Assembly: GCA_033961575.1 (NCBI GenBank)
Contig: CM066730.1
Coordinates: 133,362,023-133,426,022, forward strand
Source: Aselliscus stoliczkanus
Lineage: Eukaryota > Chordata > Mammalia > Chiroptera > Hipposideridae
Direction of reading: 5' to 3'
DNA: 64,000 nt
Shown here in pieces: positions 21,931 to 32,184 of the stretch (the first letter of the stretch is position 1; each line of letters starts with the position of its first letter). The notes beneath the pieces were generated by a model, which saw nothing but the letters and a program-made list of their open reading frames with translations, did not search any database and was not told where the DNA came from. The translations under genes were made by a program, and so were the position numbers.

Positions 21931-23335
21931 ATTAACTTGTTTACTCACCATTTTCTACCCAGACTATAAGGCACATCTCATTTGGCCCAAGACATGGAGA
22001 TTTGTTTTAAGTTCCTGACATGTCATCTGTGATTGTATTTAAAGCAGATATGGTTACAAAGGCCCAGCCCACTCAGTAATTTAGCAATTTAAAGCATTTG
22101 AAAAGCATGGTTAACCGAAAAACCTAAATCATACTAAATGTTTGAAGTGGTGAAGGGTAGGGGAGATTTTTATATTGTTACCAGCCTGCTGTAAAAAATG
22201 TGTTTGTAAACCGAGAAGCCTAGGAGAGTAGTATTTATATGACTGATGTTAGGCTTTGGAAATTCCCCCCATTGTGACTTCTTGTAAACTTGGCTGAATA
22301 AACTGACAGGATTCCAGCCCCTGTTGCATGATTAAAGGTGAGGATATGGAGTGAATTTCCATGTCCCTGACGATCATGAAGTTAGTTGTAGCTGCCAATG
22401 AAACTGTCAGGTTAAAAATCTTGTTTTTAAACAGGGATGGTTTGGGTAGCTGTTCCCAAATGACTAACTAGGAAGGACATTTAATTGTGTGTGTTTCCCC
22501 CTTTGTAAAAACAATCAAATAAGGAACTTAATGACACCTTTGTCTGCTTAGGGAATTTTTGTCACTGAAAGGTGACCGGAAAACCCTATTTCTTAGGAAG
22601 GATTACCACATTATCTGCACGTAGAGAGAAAATGCAAGGCCCCTGCTGCTCTGCATTGCGTTCGCAACATTGTGGCTGAGGCCAGTTACTTACTCTCTCT
22701 TTGCCCCCATCGCATGTAGTAACTAGCCCTTTCTGTTCTGGGGGCAGATTTCAAGAATTGTTTCCTTGGCTGGGAATGGAAGAGGGGGCACATCTGGAGT
22801 GAAGCCAAAACAGGTAGTCTCCTTCCTGTCCTAGCTGGCCCCGCTGCCCAGCGCTGGGATTTCTCTCCTGGGCACCCCTTCTAGGCTTCTGAGGTTCTCC
22901 TGACCCACTTTATGAGGGACATGAAAGAAAGGTGATGGGAGCAAACTGGATTGGCTTTAGCCATACAGCTGTCACTGGGCCTGTTTCTAATTTTGGCTCC
23001 ATCACTTCTATGTTCTTTTGGAAATAGGGTTCACTCACTGGTGATTTTGGGGATAGGGATAAGTGAGGGGTAGTAGCTGTCTTACAGGCTGTCTTTCTTT
23101 AGCTGACACTTTGCTAGAAGTGATAACTCCCACAACCCAAGGGATAAAGGGATAAATAAGAAAGGCAGACAGAAGTTGGAGAGTCACTTTTTTCTGGTTT
23201 ACAATGTTTACAGAAGATTGAACTCCCCACAAAAGTAAGTTTATAGAAGATGGAACTATGCCCATAAGGCAAACCAGGAGTGCTTCCCACAGATTTCATG
23301 TCGATCATTTGTTTCCTTATCCCAGATCACAATGC
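21931..23335. other. No gene recognised
   Basis: Low-repeat intronic stretch with no RNA gene or coding exon. The absence of young insertions makes it a place to look for conserved non-coding elements. Confidence 0.45.
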
Positions 23336-23570
23336 AGCTTGGAGAGAAGAGCCTAGGTTTTGGTGTGTGATGACCTTTGTGCAAGTCTCAGCTCCACCCT
23401 TGGGCAAGTCACTTTAATTCTCTGAACCCTTCTTTCTTCATCTGTACAATGGGTGCAGTATTGTCTGCCTTCAGCATTCCAGCAGGTCACTGGAGTCAGC
23501 TAAGTTAATAGATGTGAAAGTGCTCTGTGAACTTCAAAGGGCTCTGTGAGCCTGAAGGATAATGGCGGTT
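23336..23570 (-). repeat. MIR SINE, antisense
   Basis: 'cttgggcaagtcactttaattctctgaaccc' and 'tcatctgtacaatgggtgcag' followed by 'gatgtgaaagtgctctgtgaac'. Confidence 0.85.
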
Positions 23571-24026
23571 GTGACTTCAGGTATCAAAAGTCTAGGTGGC
23601 CGTGCATGGAGAGGTGAGGGGAATCATTTTGGGCCACTGATCAGAGGTCCTGAATTCCAAAGCCCAGAAATGCTCACTCAGGTGTTTCCCTAATGCAGCA
23701 GTTAGTTCTGTGCTGGGTTTTGGAGGCCGGCCAGAAACACATACTGCACTATTAAAGGGCTTTGGCATTCTGTAATGTGGGATTACTGGCACTGGGCGAT
23801 GAAATGATAAAGGAACGTCTCATTATATTCAGATGCATGACTCATGCACATTTATGAGTTACTTTAAAAAATGGAACCATAATAGAAATGGGCATGCGTT
23901 CAACTTCCATGAATTTCCTTGGCTTTAGTAGTTTTTAGGTTAAAAGTCACTGCATTTGATTGCCTTAAAGCATAGCATTTATAAAAAGCTTTTAAAACTT
24001 AGGCTCTGTCAAATCACCTGAATTTG

Positions 24027-24135
24027 TTTGGGTTTTTTTTTGAGGACAGTGTCACTGGTCCTCAGATGTGGGACCCGAACCGGGGTCGCTGGCTTCCCAA
24101 ACCAGCGCTTAACTACCGCGCCACTCGACCGGCCC
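24027..24135 (-). mobile_element. Short-form tRNA-derived SINE
   Basis: A T tail joins GAGGACAGTGTCACTGG, and the copy ends CACTCGACCGGCCC. The 16-base perfect target-site duplication is aaatcacctgaatttg at 24011-24026 and 24136-24151. Confidence 0.96.
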
Positions 24136-24299
24136 AAATCACCTGAATTTGAAACGCTGTCTTTTAATTTCCCTACCAGCGGGATATTAGAGACCATGTT
24201 GCATTGGATGTGTCCCCAGGTATTGGTCTGACTCCCCGTCAGTCAGAAAGCAGGAACATCAAATTGAATTCCTACAGCCCTACTTGCCTTCAGGGAGTT

Positions 24300-24440
24300 T
24301 CATGGTCATTTGTTCTGCACACTTGTTTTATAGTGGGGGAAACTGAGGCCCAGAGGGGTTACTGGACTTGTCTGAGCCCTAGAGCTAGGTTATGAGAGAG
24401 GCAGGATTAGAACTCCCTCAGTCCACATCACACTGCTGGC
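24300..24440 (+). repeat. MIR SINE
   Basis: 'ggggaaactgaggcccagaggggttactggactt' and 'agagctaggttatgagagaggcaggattagaac'. Confidence 0.85.
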
Positions 24441-26359
24441 AGAGAGACAGACTCCACCAAAATTTAGTCACTGCATTGGATAAGAAGGTCCCATCCGCCA
24501 GCATGACCACCTGATTCTATTTAAAATCATGGGTCATTGCGCCGAAGTCACTTTCCTCTGGTTTAATTCCTTTCAGACTTGGAAATAATTTTCCAGGATC
24601 ATCCGTAATACTGTATCACCTCTTTATGCTTAAATATTTTGCTTGATGCCTTTAACCAGATGTGATCACAATGTGTTTTACCTTTCCATATGGAGCTACT
24701 TTTCCATTACTCAGTTTAGCCAACTGAAATCCTGCTGATTTCATTTGTTATTTACCATCCAACATTTGAGTTGTTCCTCTGTGCCAGGCCCTGTGCTAGG
24801 TAGGTGCCGGGAGTGGGAAGGCATTGAGTGACGGAAGAGCCTCATCGAAGAACTTGACATCTCCTGAGGGAATCCAGTATGCCAAGCAGGCTCCACCCCC
24901 GTTTGACCAGGACCACCATTATGCTTTATAGCAGTAATGGAAGGCTGAAAGAGGGAAACAGTAATTAGGAAAAACAATGATTTAAAAAAATTTTTTGTTG
25001 TTCTCTCAGCCTCGCTAAGGAGACATACGTACATAACGAGACAATCTGGAAATAAAAGTCAAAGGGATATTATTGCACAGTCAAGACTTCAGAAGTTTGT
25101 TTGCATTTGAGCTGGTGTCTCAAGAAGCACAGGATTTGGATGACTGGAGAGGATAGCTAATTGATCATTAATGATCATCTAATAAGGCTTTCTCATTTAT
25201 TAGGGACTTTCAGTATACTAGCTCATTTAATCTTTTTGGAAGGGGAGTTTTTAAACTGAAAAATGTATCAAATGTACAGAGGAGTATATAAAACACAAGT
25301 GTGTAGTTAGAGAAAAATACCTGTGTATTCACCATTCGGGTTAAGAAATGAACATCGCACTGTTTTAGAAGTCGCCAGGCGCCCCTTCCCATTGCACTTC
25401 CCTCAGAGATGTCAACCATCCCTACCTGTAGTTCTCATTCCCTTCCTTCCAGTGTAGGTGTCCCTAAAGCAAGCACAAGCCTGGGTGTATGAGGACAGGG
25501 CTGTGCTGTCATCCTTCTCCTCAGGAGAAGGGCTCCCTGGTCCTAGTTTGACCTCAGGAGAAGCTCTGGGTCAGATCTGGATTTGGAGTGGAGAGGTTGC
25601 AGGGACACTCCTGAGGAAGGTGGTGGAAAGGGTTGCCAGCGAGCTGTGGGAAGTGAAATTTCTCACAGTTGGTGTGTCTGAAGGACTGCAGTGAGCCCAG
25701 CTGGTGGGAGCCTGAAAGTAATTTAGTCAAGGGGAGTGGGCCTCTTTCTATTTTATTTCTGCTTCTCAGCTCACCCTGCTTTATGGGTAGCTCTCGGGTG
25801 TAGGACAAAGCAGAGCACTTCTGTGGGGGTGAAATGGTCTTCCACTGATTCAGGCTTCAGGACATGGAGGGAAGGACAGGCACTTGATCAGTGCAGGATC
25901 AAGCAAACTGTCAAATTCAGTTAGGAATCGGGCAGTCGGTCCCCTGGGGCAGTCTGTGGGGAGCTTGCTGATGACACCCCTAAACCTATCTGTCTCCCAA
26001 GTCTCACTGCCCAAATGGGGACTGATGGACTGCTAAGACTGGCTACAGCTCTCATCCTGACATCTCTCTGTTGTGTCCCCCTAGAAATTCACTTTGTCTC
26101 CTCTCTGTTTAATCTCTGCTTCTCGCATTGGAACCTCTCCTCTACTAGCTTCTTGAGGGCACACAGCTGGGAAAATTCTAAAGATTTTGAATATCTTAAC
26201 ATGCCTTTGTTCCTCCTTCAGACTTCATTGATAATTTGGCTGGTTATGGACTTCAAGGTTGAAAATTGTTTCCCTTCAGAATTTTGAAGGCATTGGTGGA
26301 TTGTTTCCTTGCTTTATGCAGTTGTTAAAAGGCCTCCCAATAATTTAAAAAAAAAAGCC
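24441..26359. other. No gene supported; old L2/L1 traces
   Basis: An L2-like antisense patch, 'ctctgtgccaggccctgtgctaggtag', lies at 24760-24860. An L1 3'-UTR-like patch at 25240-25420 includes 'tttttaaactgaaaaatgtatc' and 'tgtattcaccattcgggttaag'. Open frames at 25458-25920 occur on both strands with no domain. Confidence 0.5.
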
Positions 26360-26560
26360 AAGGGGGTCATGTGGTCACCTGTCTGGTTAGGGAGACCACT
26401 TCATGGATGGAGTAGAGGCTTGATCACTGCACTGTACACCTGAAGCTGAGGTTGTATAATATTGTATACCAACTGTAATTGAATATAGAGATAGTTATGG
26501 GATGTGAAGTATATGGTGGAAGGGAGTCAAAGGAATTGTAATAGATTAAAAAAAAAAAGC
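26360..26560 (+). repeat. L1 3'-UTR-like insert
   Basis: 'gaccacttcatggatggagtagaggcttgatcactgc' and 'ctgtacacctgaagctg' occur again, inverted, at 35691-36100. The insert ends in an A run, and taaaaaaaaaagcc-like sequence flanks both sides. Confidence 0.7.
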
Positions 26561-26924
26561 CGAAATATTCTCAATTCTAGGTCTTCTACATGTGACTTAT
26601 TTTCTTTTGGAAGCCCGTAGACTCTTCTCTTGTTTCCAGTGCTCTCAATGAGACCCAGAACGTGTCTTTTCCTCCATTGTATTTTTGGGCCTTTCAATTA
26701 GGCAATGGGGAGGGTAGCCTTCCATTCTGGGGAATCTTTCTTAAATGACTTTGCTAATGGTTTTCTTTTCTCCATTTCTTTCTGTCTTTAGGAACTACTT
26801 TTACCCAGATGTTTGACCTTTCTGGATTGGACCCTCTTCATTTTCTTGTGTTTCCTCTTATTCTCGAGCTATTCTGTGCTAAGCAATTTCCCAAACTTGA
26901 TCCTCAAACCCTTCTATTGAGATT

Positions 26925-27095
26925 TTAAAAATAAAGGTGTAACTTACATACAGTGAAGTGACCAGTCCTATGTGTGTATTTCACTTAATTTTGACAGTTG
27001 TCTACACTCATACAAACCACCGCCCAAAAGAAAACACAGAACACTTTCTTCAACCTACAAAGTCCTGTAGGGCCCTTTTCCAGTCCTGTCTTGCA
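26925..27095 (-). repeat. Old L1 3'-UTR-like fragment
   Basis: 'taaaggtgtaacttacatacagtgaagtgacc' and 'gacagttgtctacactcatacaaaccaccg' are the familiar old mammalian L1 3' UTR text. Confidence 0.65.
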
Positions 27096-27720
27096 TTTCT
27101 GCTATAGTCAAGGGCCCTTTTTTCTCTGAAATGTTACTTAAAAAAAAAAAAAAAAAAAAAGGAGTCTTGCTTCATTGATAAAACATATTCTTTTGTCTCT
27201 CTGAAGACATTAATTTTTAAAGTTTTTTTCTCTGTATAAATAGTGTCTGTGTATTCGGAGTTTTTTTTTTTTCTGTCTCTAGGTCTGCGTTGGAGGGTTT
27301 CCTCAGACATTTGTTTATCTTGGCTGTCTATTCCTGATTAAACATACGGGGACAGCTGAGCGTGTGTGTGGGGCTTGTGAACTTTGAACAGGAACTTGAT
27401 CAGTGCAGAAGAGTGACTTGAGTGGGCCACTAATTGGGGAACCCTCCAATGTTGGTATCTTTAGGTTTGTTCTCATGGGATGGCGACATTCCTCAGAAAA
27501 GAGGATTGTAGTCTCTCGCCTGGGAGGGTCAGGGGCTGGCTGCCAGTGTTTCTGGAGCCTTGTGGGGACGAGGGTGGAGGTTGCAGCCTTCAAGCCCCGA
27601 GCCCTCAGTGTGTGTGCAGACCACATCCTTCTGGGCGTGTGCTGTAATGTGCCCATGCTTTGCCTGGCAGCTCTGGTCATAGGCTCCAGTCTTATCCTCT
27701 CCAGAAAATAAATCTCTAGA
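27096..27720. other. No gene supported
   Basis: A poly-A run lies at 27140-27160. Frames of 102 and 121 codons overlap antisense to each other at 27315-27711. They have no domain and no matching splice context, so I do not call them. Confidence 0.5.
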
Positions 27721-27721
27721 C

Positions 27722-27885
27722 CTGTGCTGCCCTAAAACTCAATAGCCACTAACTGCATATAGACATTTACATTAGTAAACATTAAAATTAAGAAGTCAGT
27801 TTCTCATTTGCCCTAGTCACATTTTAAGCTCTAGTAAGCACGTGTGACTAGTGGCTGCCACACTGGGCAGAGCAGATGGAGCTCT
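27722..27885. repeat. Ancient hAT-like MITE fragment
   Basis: 'acctgtgctgccctaaaactcaatagccac' and 'gtgactagtggctgccacactgggcag' resemble the inverted ends of a common mammalian DNA-transposon relic (ends like GTGCTGTCCAATAG). The family name is not certain. Confidence 0.5.
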
Positions 27886-28082
27886 TTTCCATTATAAATT
27901 TCCATGATTGCAGGGAATTTTAGTGGACTGTGCTAGTTTGAACTTGTGCTGGGATGGAGGAGTAGGCAAGGGGATTCTGTTTCTCAAACCCTTCTCCCAG
28001 CCCCCTTCTTTTACTTCAGCTGCTGGTGCTTCCAATGTCTGTGATTGTGGAGACTTCAGCTTTTGCCACTGTCAGCTCGGGA

Positions 28083-28150
28083 TTCAGTTTTCATGGGTTA
28101 TCTTAAGTCACTTTTCTACACATCCGTCTAATTGCCAGCTTCCGAAAGTT
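28083..28150 (+). repeat. Source copy of a 67-bp duplicated segment
   Basis: The segment runs from TTCAGTTTTCATGGG to AGCTTCCGAAAGTT in ordinary intronic sequence. It reappears at 29556-29622 with about two differences (one base deleted in 'ttatcttaag', and g to a in 'attgccag'). Confidence 0.95.
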
Positions 28151-28223
28151 ACTTGCAATTTTTGTCTCTCCTATTCCCTTCCTATATTTGTGGTTTTGGT
28201 CTTAAAACCAAAAAGCTACTTTA

Positions 28224-28224
28224 A

Positions 28225-28255
<31 letters not shown>

Positions 28256-28292
28256 CTCGCGTGCTCTCTTTCTCACACACACACACACACAC
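28224..28292. repeat. (CA)n / CT compound microsatellite
   Basis: Two CA runs (28224-28252 and about 28274-28291) are separated by a CT-rich spacer, and an open frame of 154 codons runs through it by chance. Confidence 0.95.
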
Positions 28293-28369
28293 TTACACAT
28301 GTTTTAGTTGGGTTTCAAGAGGGAATGAAATTAGACATATGTTCAGTCTGCCGTTTTAACCAGAAATCC

Positions 28370-28500
28370 TGATTCATTTACTTTTCACAGCCCTGTAAGG
28401 TATAGATGTGGTTACTCTAGTTTTACAATGAAGAGAAGCAGGTAAGATAATTTGCCAGTAAGTGGGCTTTGAACTTAAAAAGCAGACTTAAACATCTGAT
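28370..28500 (+). repeat. MIR SINE fragment
   Basis: 'cacagccctgtaaggtatagatgtgg' and 'agtgggctttgaacttaaaaagcag' in MIR order. Diverged. Confidence 0.6.
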
Positions 28501-29079
28501 ATCTTTTTCATTGAATAATATTGTGTTTCATCTTGTATTCAGGGAAACCTCCTCCATCACACATGCCCCAAGTTGCAATACTTTAATTATAGCTGTGTTT
28601 TAAATATATTAACCCAGATATTTCTCAGTTATCCTTAAACCTACTTAAGAGGCCAGCTTTTAATAATTCTGTCTCAGAACGGTTTCTTTTCTCCTCAGCT
28701 GTTTATTTCTACTTTGTTCCAGGACTTCAAGACTTCTGAACTTTGTTAGCATTCTTTTCAGCAGTTCTTGAAGTGTTTAGAGTAAAAAACATTCAGTTGT
28801 TTAATTTAAGCCTTTTATTCAAACTATCTATAGTCATTCTCTCATATTAAATTATCCTTATATCTGTTTTTTTCAGTCGGACCCCACGTTCCATAAAGCA
28901 GCGAGTAATCCTGTTTGTCTTGGAATCCTGAGGGCCCAGCCCCTTGTGTGAGGTAGGGGCTTCATAAATGTTTGTCAGTCTTTGGGACATCATTCTTATT
29001 TGGACCACATTGTATTCATTGCTTGCTAACTGCTGGCCCCTCTGCCTCCATCTCCTGCTTGCCTGAGATGACCTATCCA
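28501..29079. other. No gene recognised
   Basis: AT-rich intron; no feature assigned. Confidence 0.5.
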
Positions 29080-29470
29080 TATTGGTCCTTCTACAGTGCA
29101 GCATTGTTTGGCTTCCTCTGACCTTCACCGTAAACTCCTGGCTCCTCAGCCTGGCATGGAGGGTTGACCCTAGTCTGCCTTTTCCCACCATTGTAGCCCC
29201 ATTGCTGGCCACCCACCGCTTCCTACAGTGCACCGTCCTGCATTTCACGGGAGACTCTCCATGCTCTTGAATCTGTGTCCTTTACCCATGCTTTTATTTG
29301 TGTGTGAAATGTGCTATCTCCATTTCCACCTGTTTCTCCTGTTTAATATCTACAAATTTCCTGCATATCTCAGCCCCAGGATACAGTCCCCCGTGAAACC
29401 TTGCCTGATTCCCCCTTATGAAGAGTTTGAGGAGTCTGCTTTCTGTTCCCGCAGTGCCTCGTTTTAGTAT
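29080..29470 (+). repeat. L2 LINE fragment
   Basis: The order 'gtaaactcctggctcctcagc', 'ccttgcctgattcccccttatg' and the surrounding pyrimidine-rich text resemble the L2 3' region. Diverged. Confidence 0.55.
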
Positions 29471-29726
29471 CTTCCTTCCTTCCTTCTTTCCTTCTTTTCT
29501 TCTTTCCTTCTTTTCTTCCTTCCTTCCTTTCTTCCTTCCTTCCTCCCTTCCTTCCTTCAGTTTTCATGGGTTATCTAAGTCACTTTTCTACACATCCGTC
29601 TAATTACCAGCTTCCGAAAGTTTCCTTCCTTCCTTCCTTCCTTCCTTCCTTCCTTCCTTCCTTCCTTCCTTCCTTCCCTCCTTCCCTCCATCCCTCCATC
29701 CCTCCATCCCTCCATCCCTCCATCCA
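29471..29726. repeat. (TTCC)n/(TCCA)n microsatellite with inserted unique segment
   Basis: TTCC/TTCT units at 29471-29557 are followed by the 67-bp copy of 28083-28150, then pure TTCC units at 29623-29676 and TCCC/TCCA units to 29726. Confidence 0.95.
29556..29622 (+). repeat. Copy of 28083-28150 inside the TTCC array
   Basis: Same orientation as the source, about 1.47 kb downstream. It is bounded on both sides by TTCC units. No poly-A and no target-site duplication are visible, so retrotransposition is unlikely. Confidence 0.95.
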
Positions 29727-30143
29727 TATGGGATCCTGCCATATATATTATTTTGCAGTTGGCTTTTTATGTTGTAACCATTGAGTGACAGTTCTTCCTA
29801 TTAGCTTCTGATTAGGAGGGATTTTATTTGCATAGAAACAGTTCCCAGCATAGAGGCTGACACATAATAGGAACACAGAAATTGTCGAACCAAACTGATC
29901 ATTAGTGTTCAGTGAGTCCGTGGCAATTGATTTCTCCTTTGTTGTCATTGAATTCTGCCATCAATAGGGTGACCATAAATTTCACTTCTCTATTTTCCCA
30001 GTGTAAGTATAAATAGGACCTCACTTTTATTCTTAAAAGTTCCTTAGTTTGGACAATAACCTGAATGACCACCCACCAATCACACACATCCAAGGAGACG
30101 ACCGTTTCTCTTATCCAGCAGAGAAATTAAAAATCAAGGAAGG
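29727..30143. other. No gene recognised
   Basis: Intronic sequence between the TTCC array and the next SINE. Short frames only. Confidence 0.5.
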
Positions 30144-30258
30144 GGGCCGGCCGAGTGGCGCGGTGGTTAAGCGCTGGCTTCAGAAGCCAGTGGCCCTGGT
30201 TCAGGTCCCACATATGAGGGCCAGTGACACTGCCCTCAAAAAAAAAAAAAAAAAAAAA
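30144..30258 (+). mobile_element. Short-form tRNA-derived SINE
   Basis: GGGCCGGCCGAGTGGCGCGG starts the head, the B-box is GGTTCAGGTCCC, and CACTGCCCTC runs straight into about 20 A. Flanking aaggaagg-like repeats may be the target-site duplication, but this is weak in purine-rich context. Confidence 0.95.
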
Positions 30259-30654
30259 GGGAAGGAAGGAATACTTGAAGTGTGAGATTCCGTTTGAAAT
30301 TTTGAATCCTATTTCTCTTCATCCAGCCAGAGAGGAAAGCCGTAAATTACCCTTGGAAAGAGTAGCCTCTGATGCACCTTCAAAATCTAAATGTTTCATG
30401 TTCCAGAAGGACTACTGATTCCTTCCAGAAGCACTTTTATGAAGAGCAGCTTATATTTCAGAAATGGATCTTTGCCTCCCTTTCCTGATGCTGACTTTCA
30501 GTTTCAGTCTAATAGAAAAGCCAAGCGTTTCTTGGATTCTTTTTGTGTTGAGACCCCACTGGGGTCCTGGGCTCTGGTGTGCAGCCTTAAAGGAAGCTAG
30601 CTGTCCAAAAGGCGAATGGGACTCAGAACAGCTTTAGGTTAGTTGGTGGGTGTA
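30259..30654. other. No gene recognised
   Basis: Short frames only; nothing recognised. Confidence 0.5.
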
Positions 30655-30870
30655 CCGAGAAGAGCTTGGGATTTAGGTTCAAGTCCTCGCTCTGTTCCTT
30701 CCTAGCAATATGACCTTGGGAAAGCTATTTTAACTCCTCTCATCATGTGAAATGAGGATGGGACTAGTTCCACCTCACAGGGTTAGGGTAGAGATTGAGA
30801 TCATGTGTGCAAAGAGATTAGCACAGCTAGTGGCATGGTAAGTGCTTAGCAGAGATCAGCTTTTTACAGT
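30655..30870 (-). repeat. MIR SINE, antisense
   Basis: 'gcttgggatttaggttcaagtcctcgctctgttcc', 'tgaccttgggaaagctattttaactc' and 'gtggcatggtaagtgcttagc'. Confidence 0.85.
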
Positions 30871-31164
30871 TCTTGTGATCATAACAATTATTAGCTTTTG
30901 ACACTGGCTAATTCAGAAGATGTTTGTGAGGGTGTTGGGAGAAGAGCGAATAAGATCTGCCTCACAGCTTTCTGACCGCAGTGTGCAGATCCTCAGCTGC
31001 TTGTCAGTGCTGCACTGCAGAGTGGAGAAGAGAAAATCAAGAGGACGAAATCATGTGGGCTGTGTAGGAGAGAGTAGAGTGACAAAACTGTGGTTGCTGG
31101 TGATCGAATATGACCAGCGTCTACCTGGGAAGTCTTGGGTTGACCAGATTCGGATTGGGATTAG

Positions 31165-31350
31165 AAAGGCTGGGCCTCAGAATCACCTGAAAAGTTTAAA
31201 ACTATATTCTTTTCTGGGTTTCTGATTCATATTCTTTTCTGGGTTTCTGATTCAGTAGGTCCAGGATATAGTGTGGAATAGTGTATTTTTTAAAAAGCTC
31301 TCAGTGGATTTTAACATACAACTGGGTTTGAGAATTACTATTTTAGGTGA
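31165..31350. repeat. MER5A-like hAT relic with 25-bp tandem duplication
   Basis: 'gggcctcagaatcacctgaaaagttt', 'tttctgattcagtaggtcc' and 'gggtttgagaattacta' match MER5A text. The unit atattcttttctgggtttctgattc occurs twice in tandem, at 31204-31228 and 31229-31253. Confidence 0.8.
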
Positions 31351-31844
31351 CTCTTCGTTACCCAATACTTCTGTAAAACATTTTTTCTAATCATTTGCTG
31401 CTTGATGTAGGGCAGATGATGGCATAGTGATACTCATGTTAGAGTCAGAAAATAGAGACAGACTATTGTTAATATATTAAAATGGAGAGCCTAAATTAAC
31501 TTAGTTAAACCGAATTAAATTTTATGAGAGTTCTGAATTTAAGCCTGGCATGCCCCTATGTTGTTCTTATCCAGGATCTTTGCCTACATTTAGGTTATTG
31601 GAAATGAAGTAACAAAGAAAATTGTGAAATCAGGAACAATAAAAAAAAGAAATCCTGTTGGAGATGTAAAATACTCAAAACCTAAACCCAGGTACATTTG
31701 CATTTAAAACATAAAGGAAGATATTTTCTCCCTATATTTGAAAAGGTCTCCAACTTTGATCAGTGTTGCTGGAAAAGAGAAAGAGCTTAGAGAAATTTGC
31801 ATCATTGACATTTGCCAGGCCTGAGTCGATCATTAGCTTATTAT

Positions 31845-32000
31845 GTAGTGGAAGGGTGTTGGGTTAGGAGTCATTGGACACGGGTGGACTGCTGCTTCTC
31901 TGCAAACTGGAGCTAATTACTTAACTAATCTCTTTGGCATGTGTATTCTTTATCTGTAAAACACAGGTAATATTGGCTTTGTGTATCCTGTATGGTGGTG
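31845..32000 (-). repeat. MIR SINE, antisense
   Basis: 'gagctaattacttaactaatctctttgg' and 'ttctttatctgtaaaacacaggtaatattgg'. Confidence 0.6.
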
Positions 32001-32060
32001 TTGGGGGTATAATGAGGAAATATATTCCATAGGACTATAAAGCCACGATGAGCTTGCTGA

Positions 32061-32184
32061 GCGACCATATGTTCCTGTTTGCCTGGAATGGCCCTAGTTT
32101 ATGCCTGTTGTCTGGTATAATTATTAATAGCACCCTGTTTAACTCACCAGTGTCCCAGTTTCGATGATAAATTACTTGGTCACC
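32061..32184. repeat. Ancient DNA-transposon relic
   Basis: 'gcgaccatatgttcctgtttgcc' at one end and 'gataaattacttggtcacc' at the other are inverted (ggTGACCA-type ends). The internal 'tttatgcctgttgtctggtataattattaatag' is a widely dispersed mammalian repeat. Family not assigned. Confidence 0.5.

Noticed and set aside
27315..27711. Frames of 121 (minus) and 102 (plus) codons over the same DNA
   Set aside because: Mutually overlapping antisense frames with no family resemblance; chance in GC-richer DNA.
27908..28372. 154-codon plus-strand frame
   Set aside because: It runs through a CA/CT microsatellite and shows no domain or splice context.
30144..30220. tRNA gene
   Set aside because: The A-box/B-box-like head belongs to a SINE with poly-A tail; it lacks a plausible acceptor stem and anticodon arm, and near-identical heads recur across the window.
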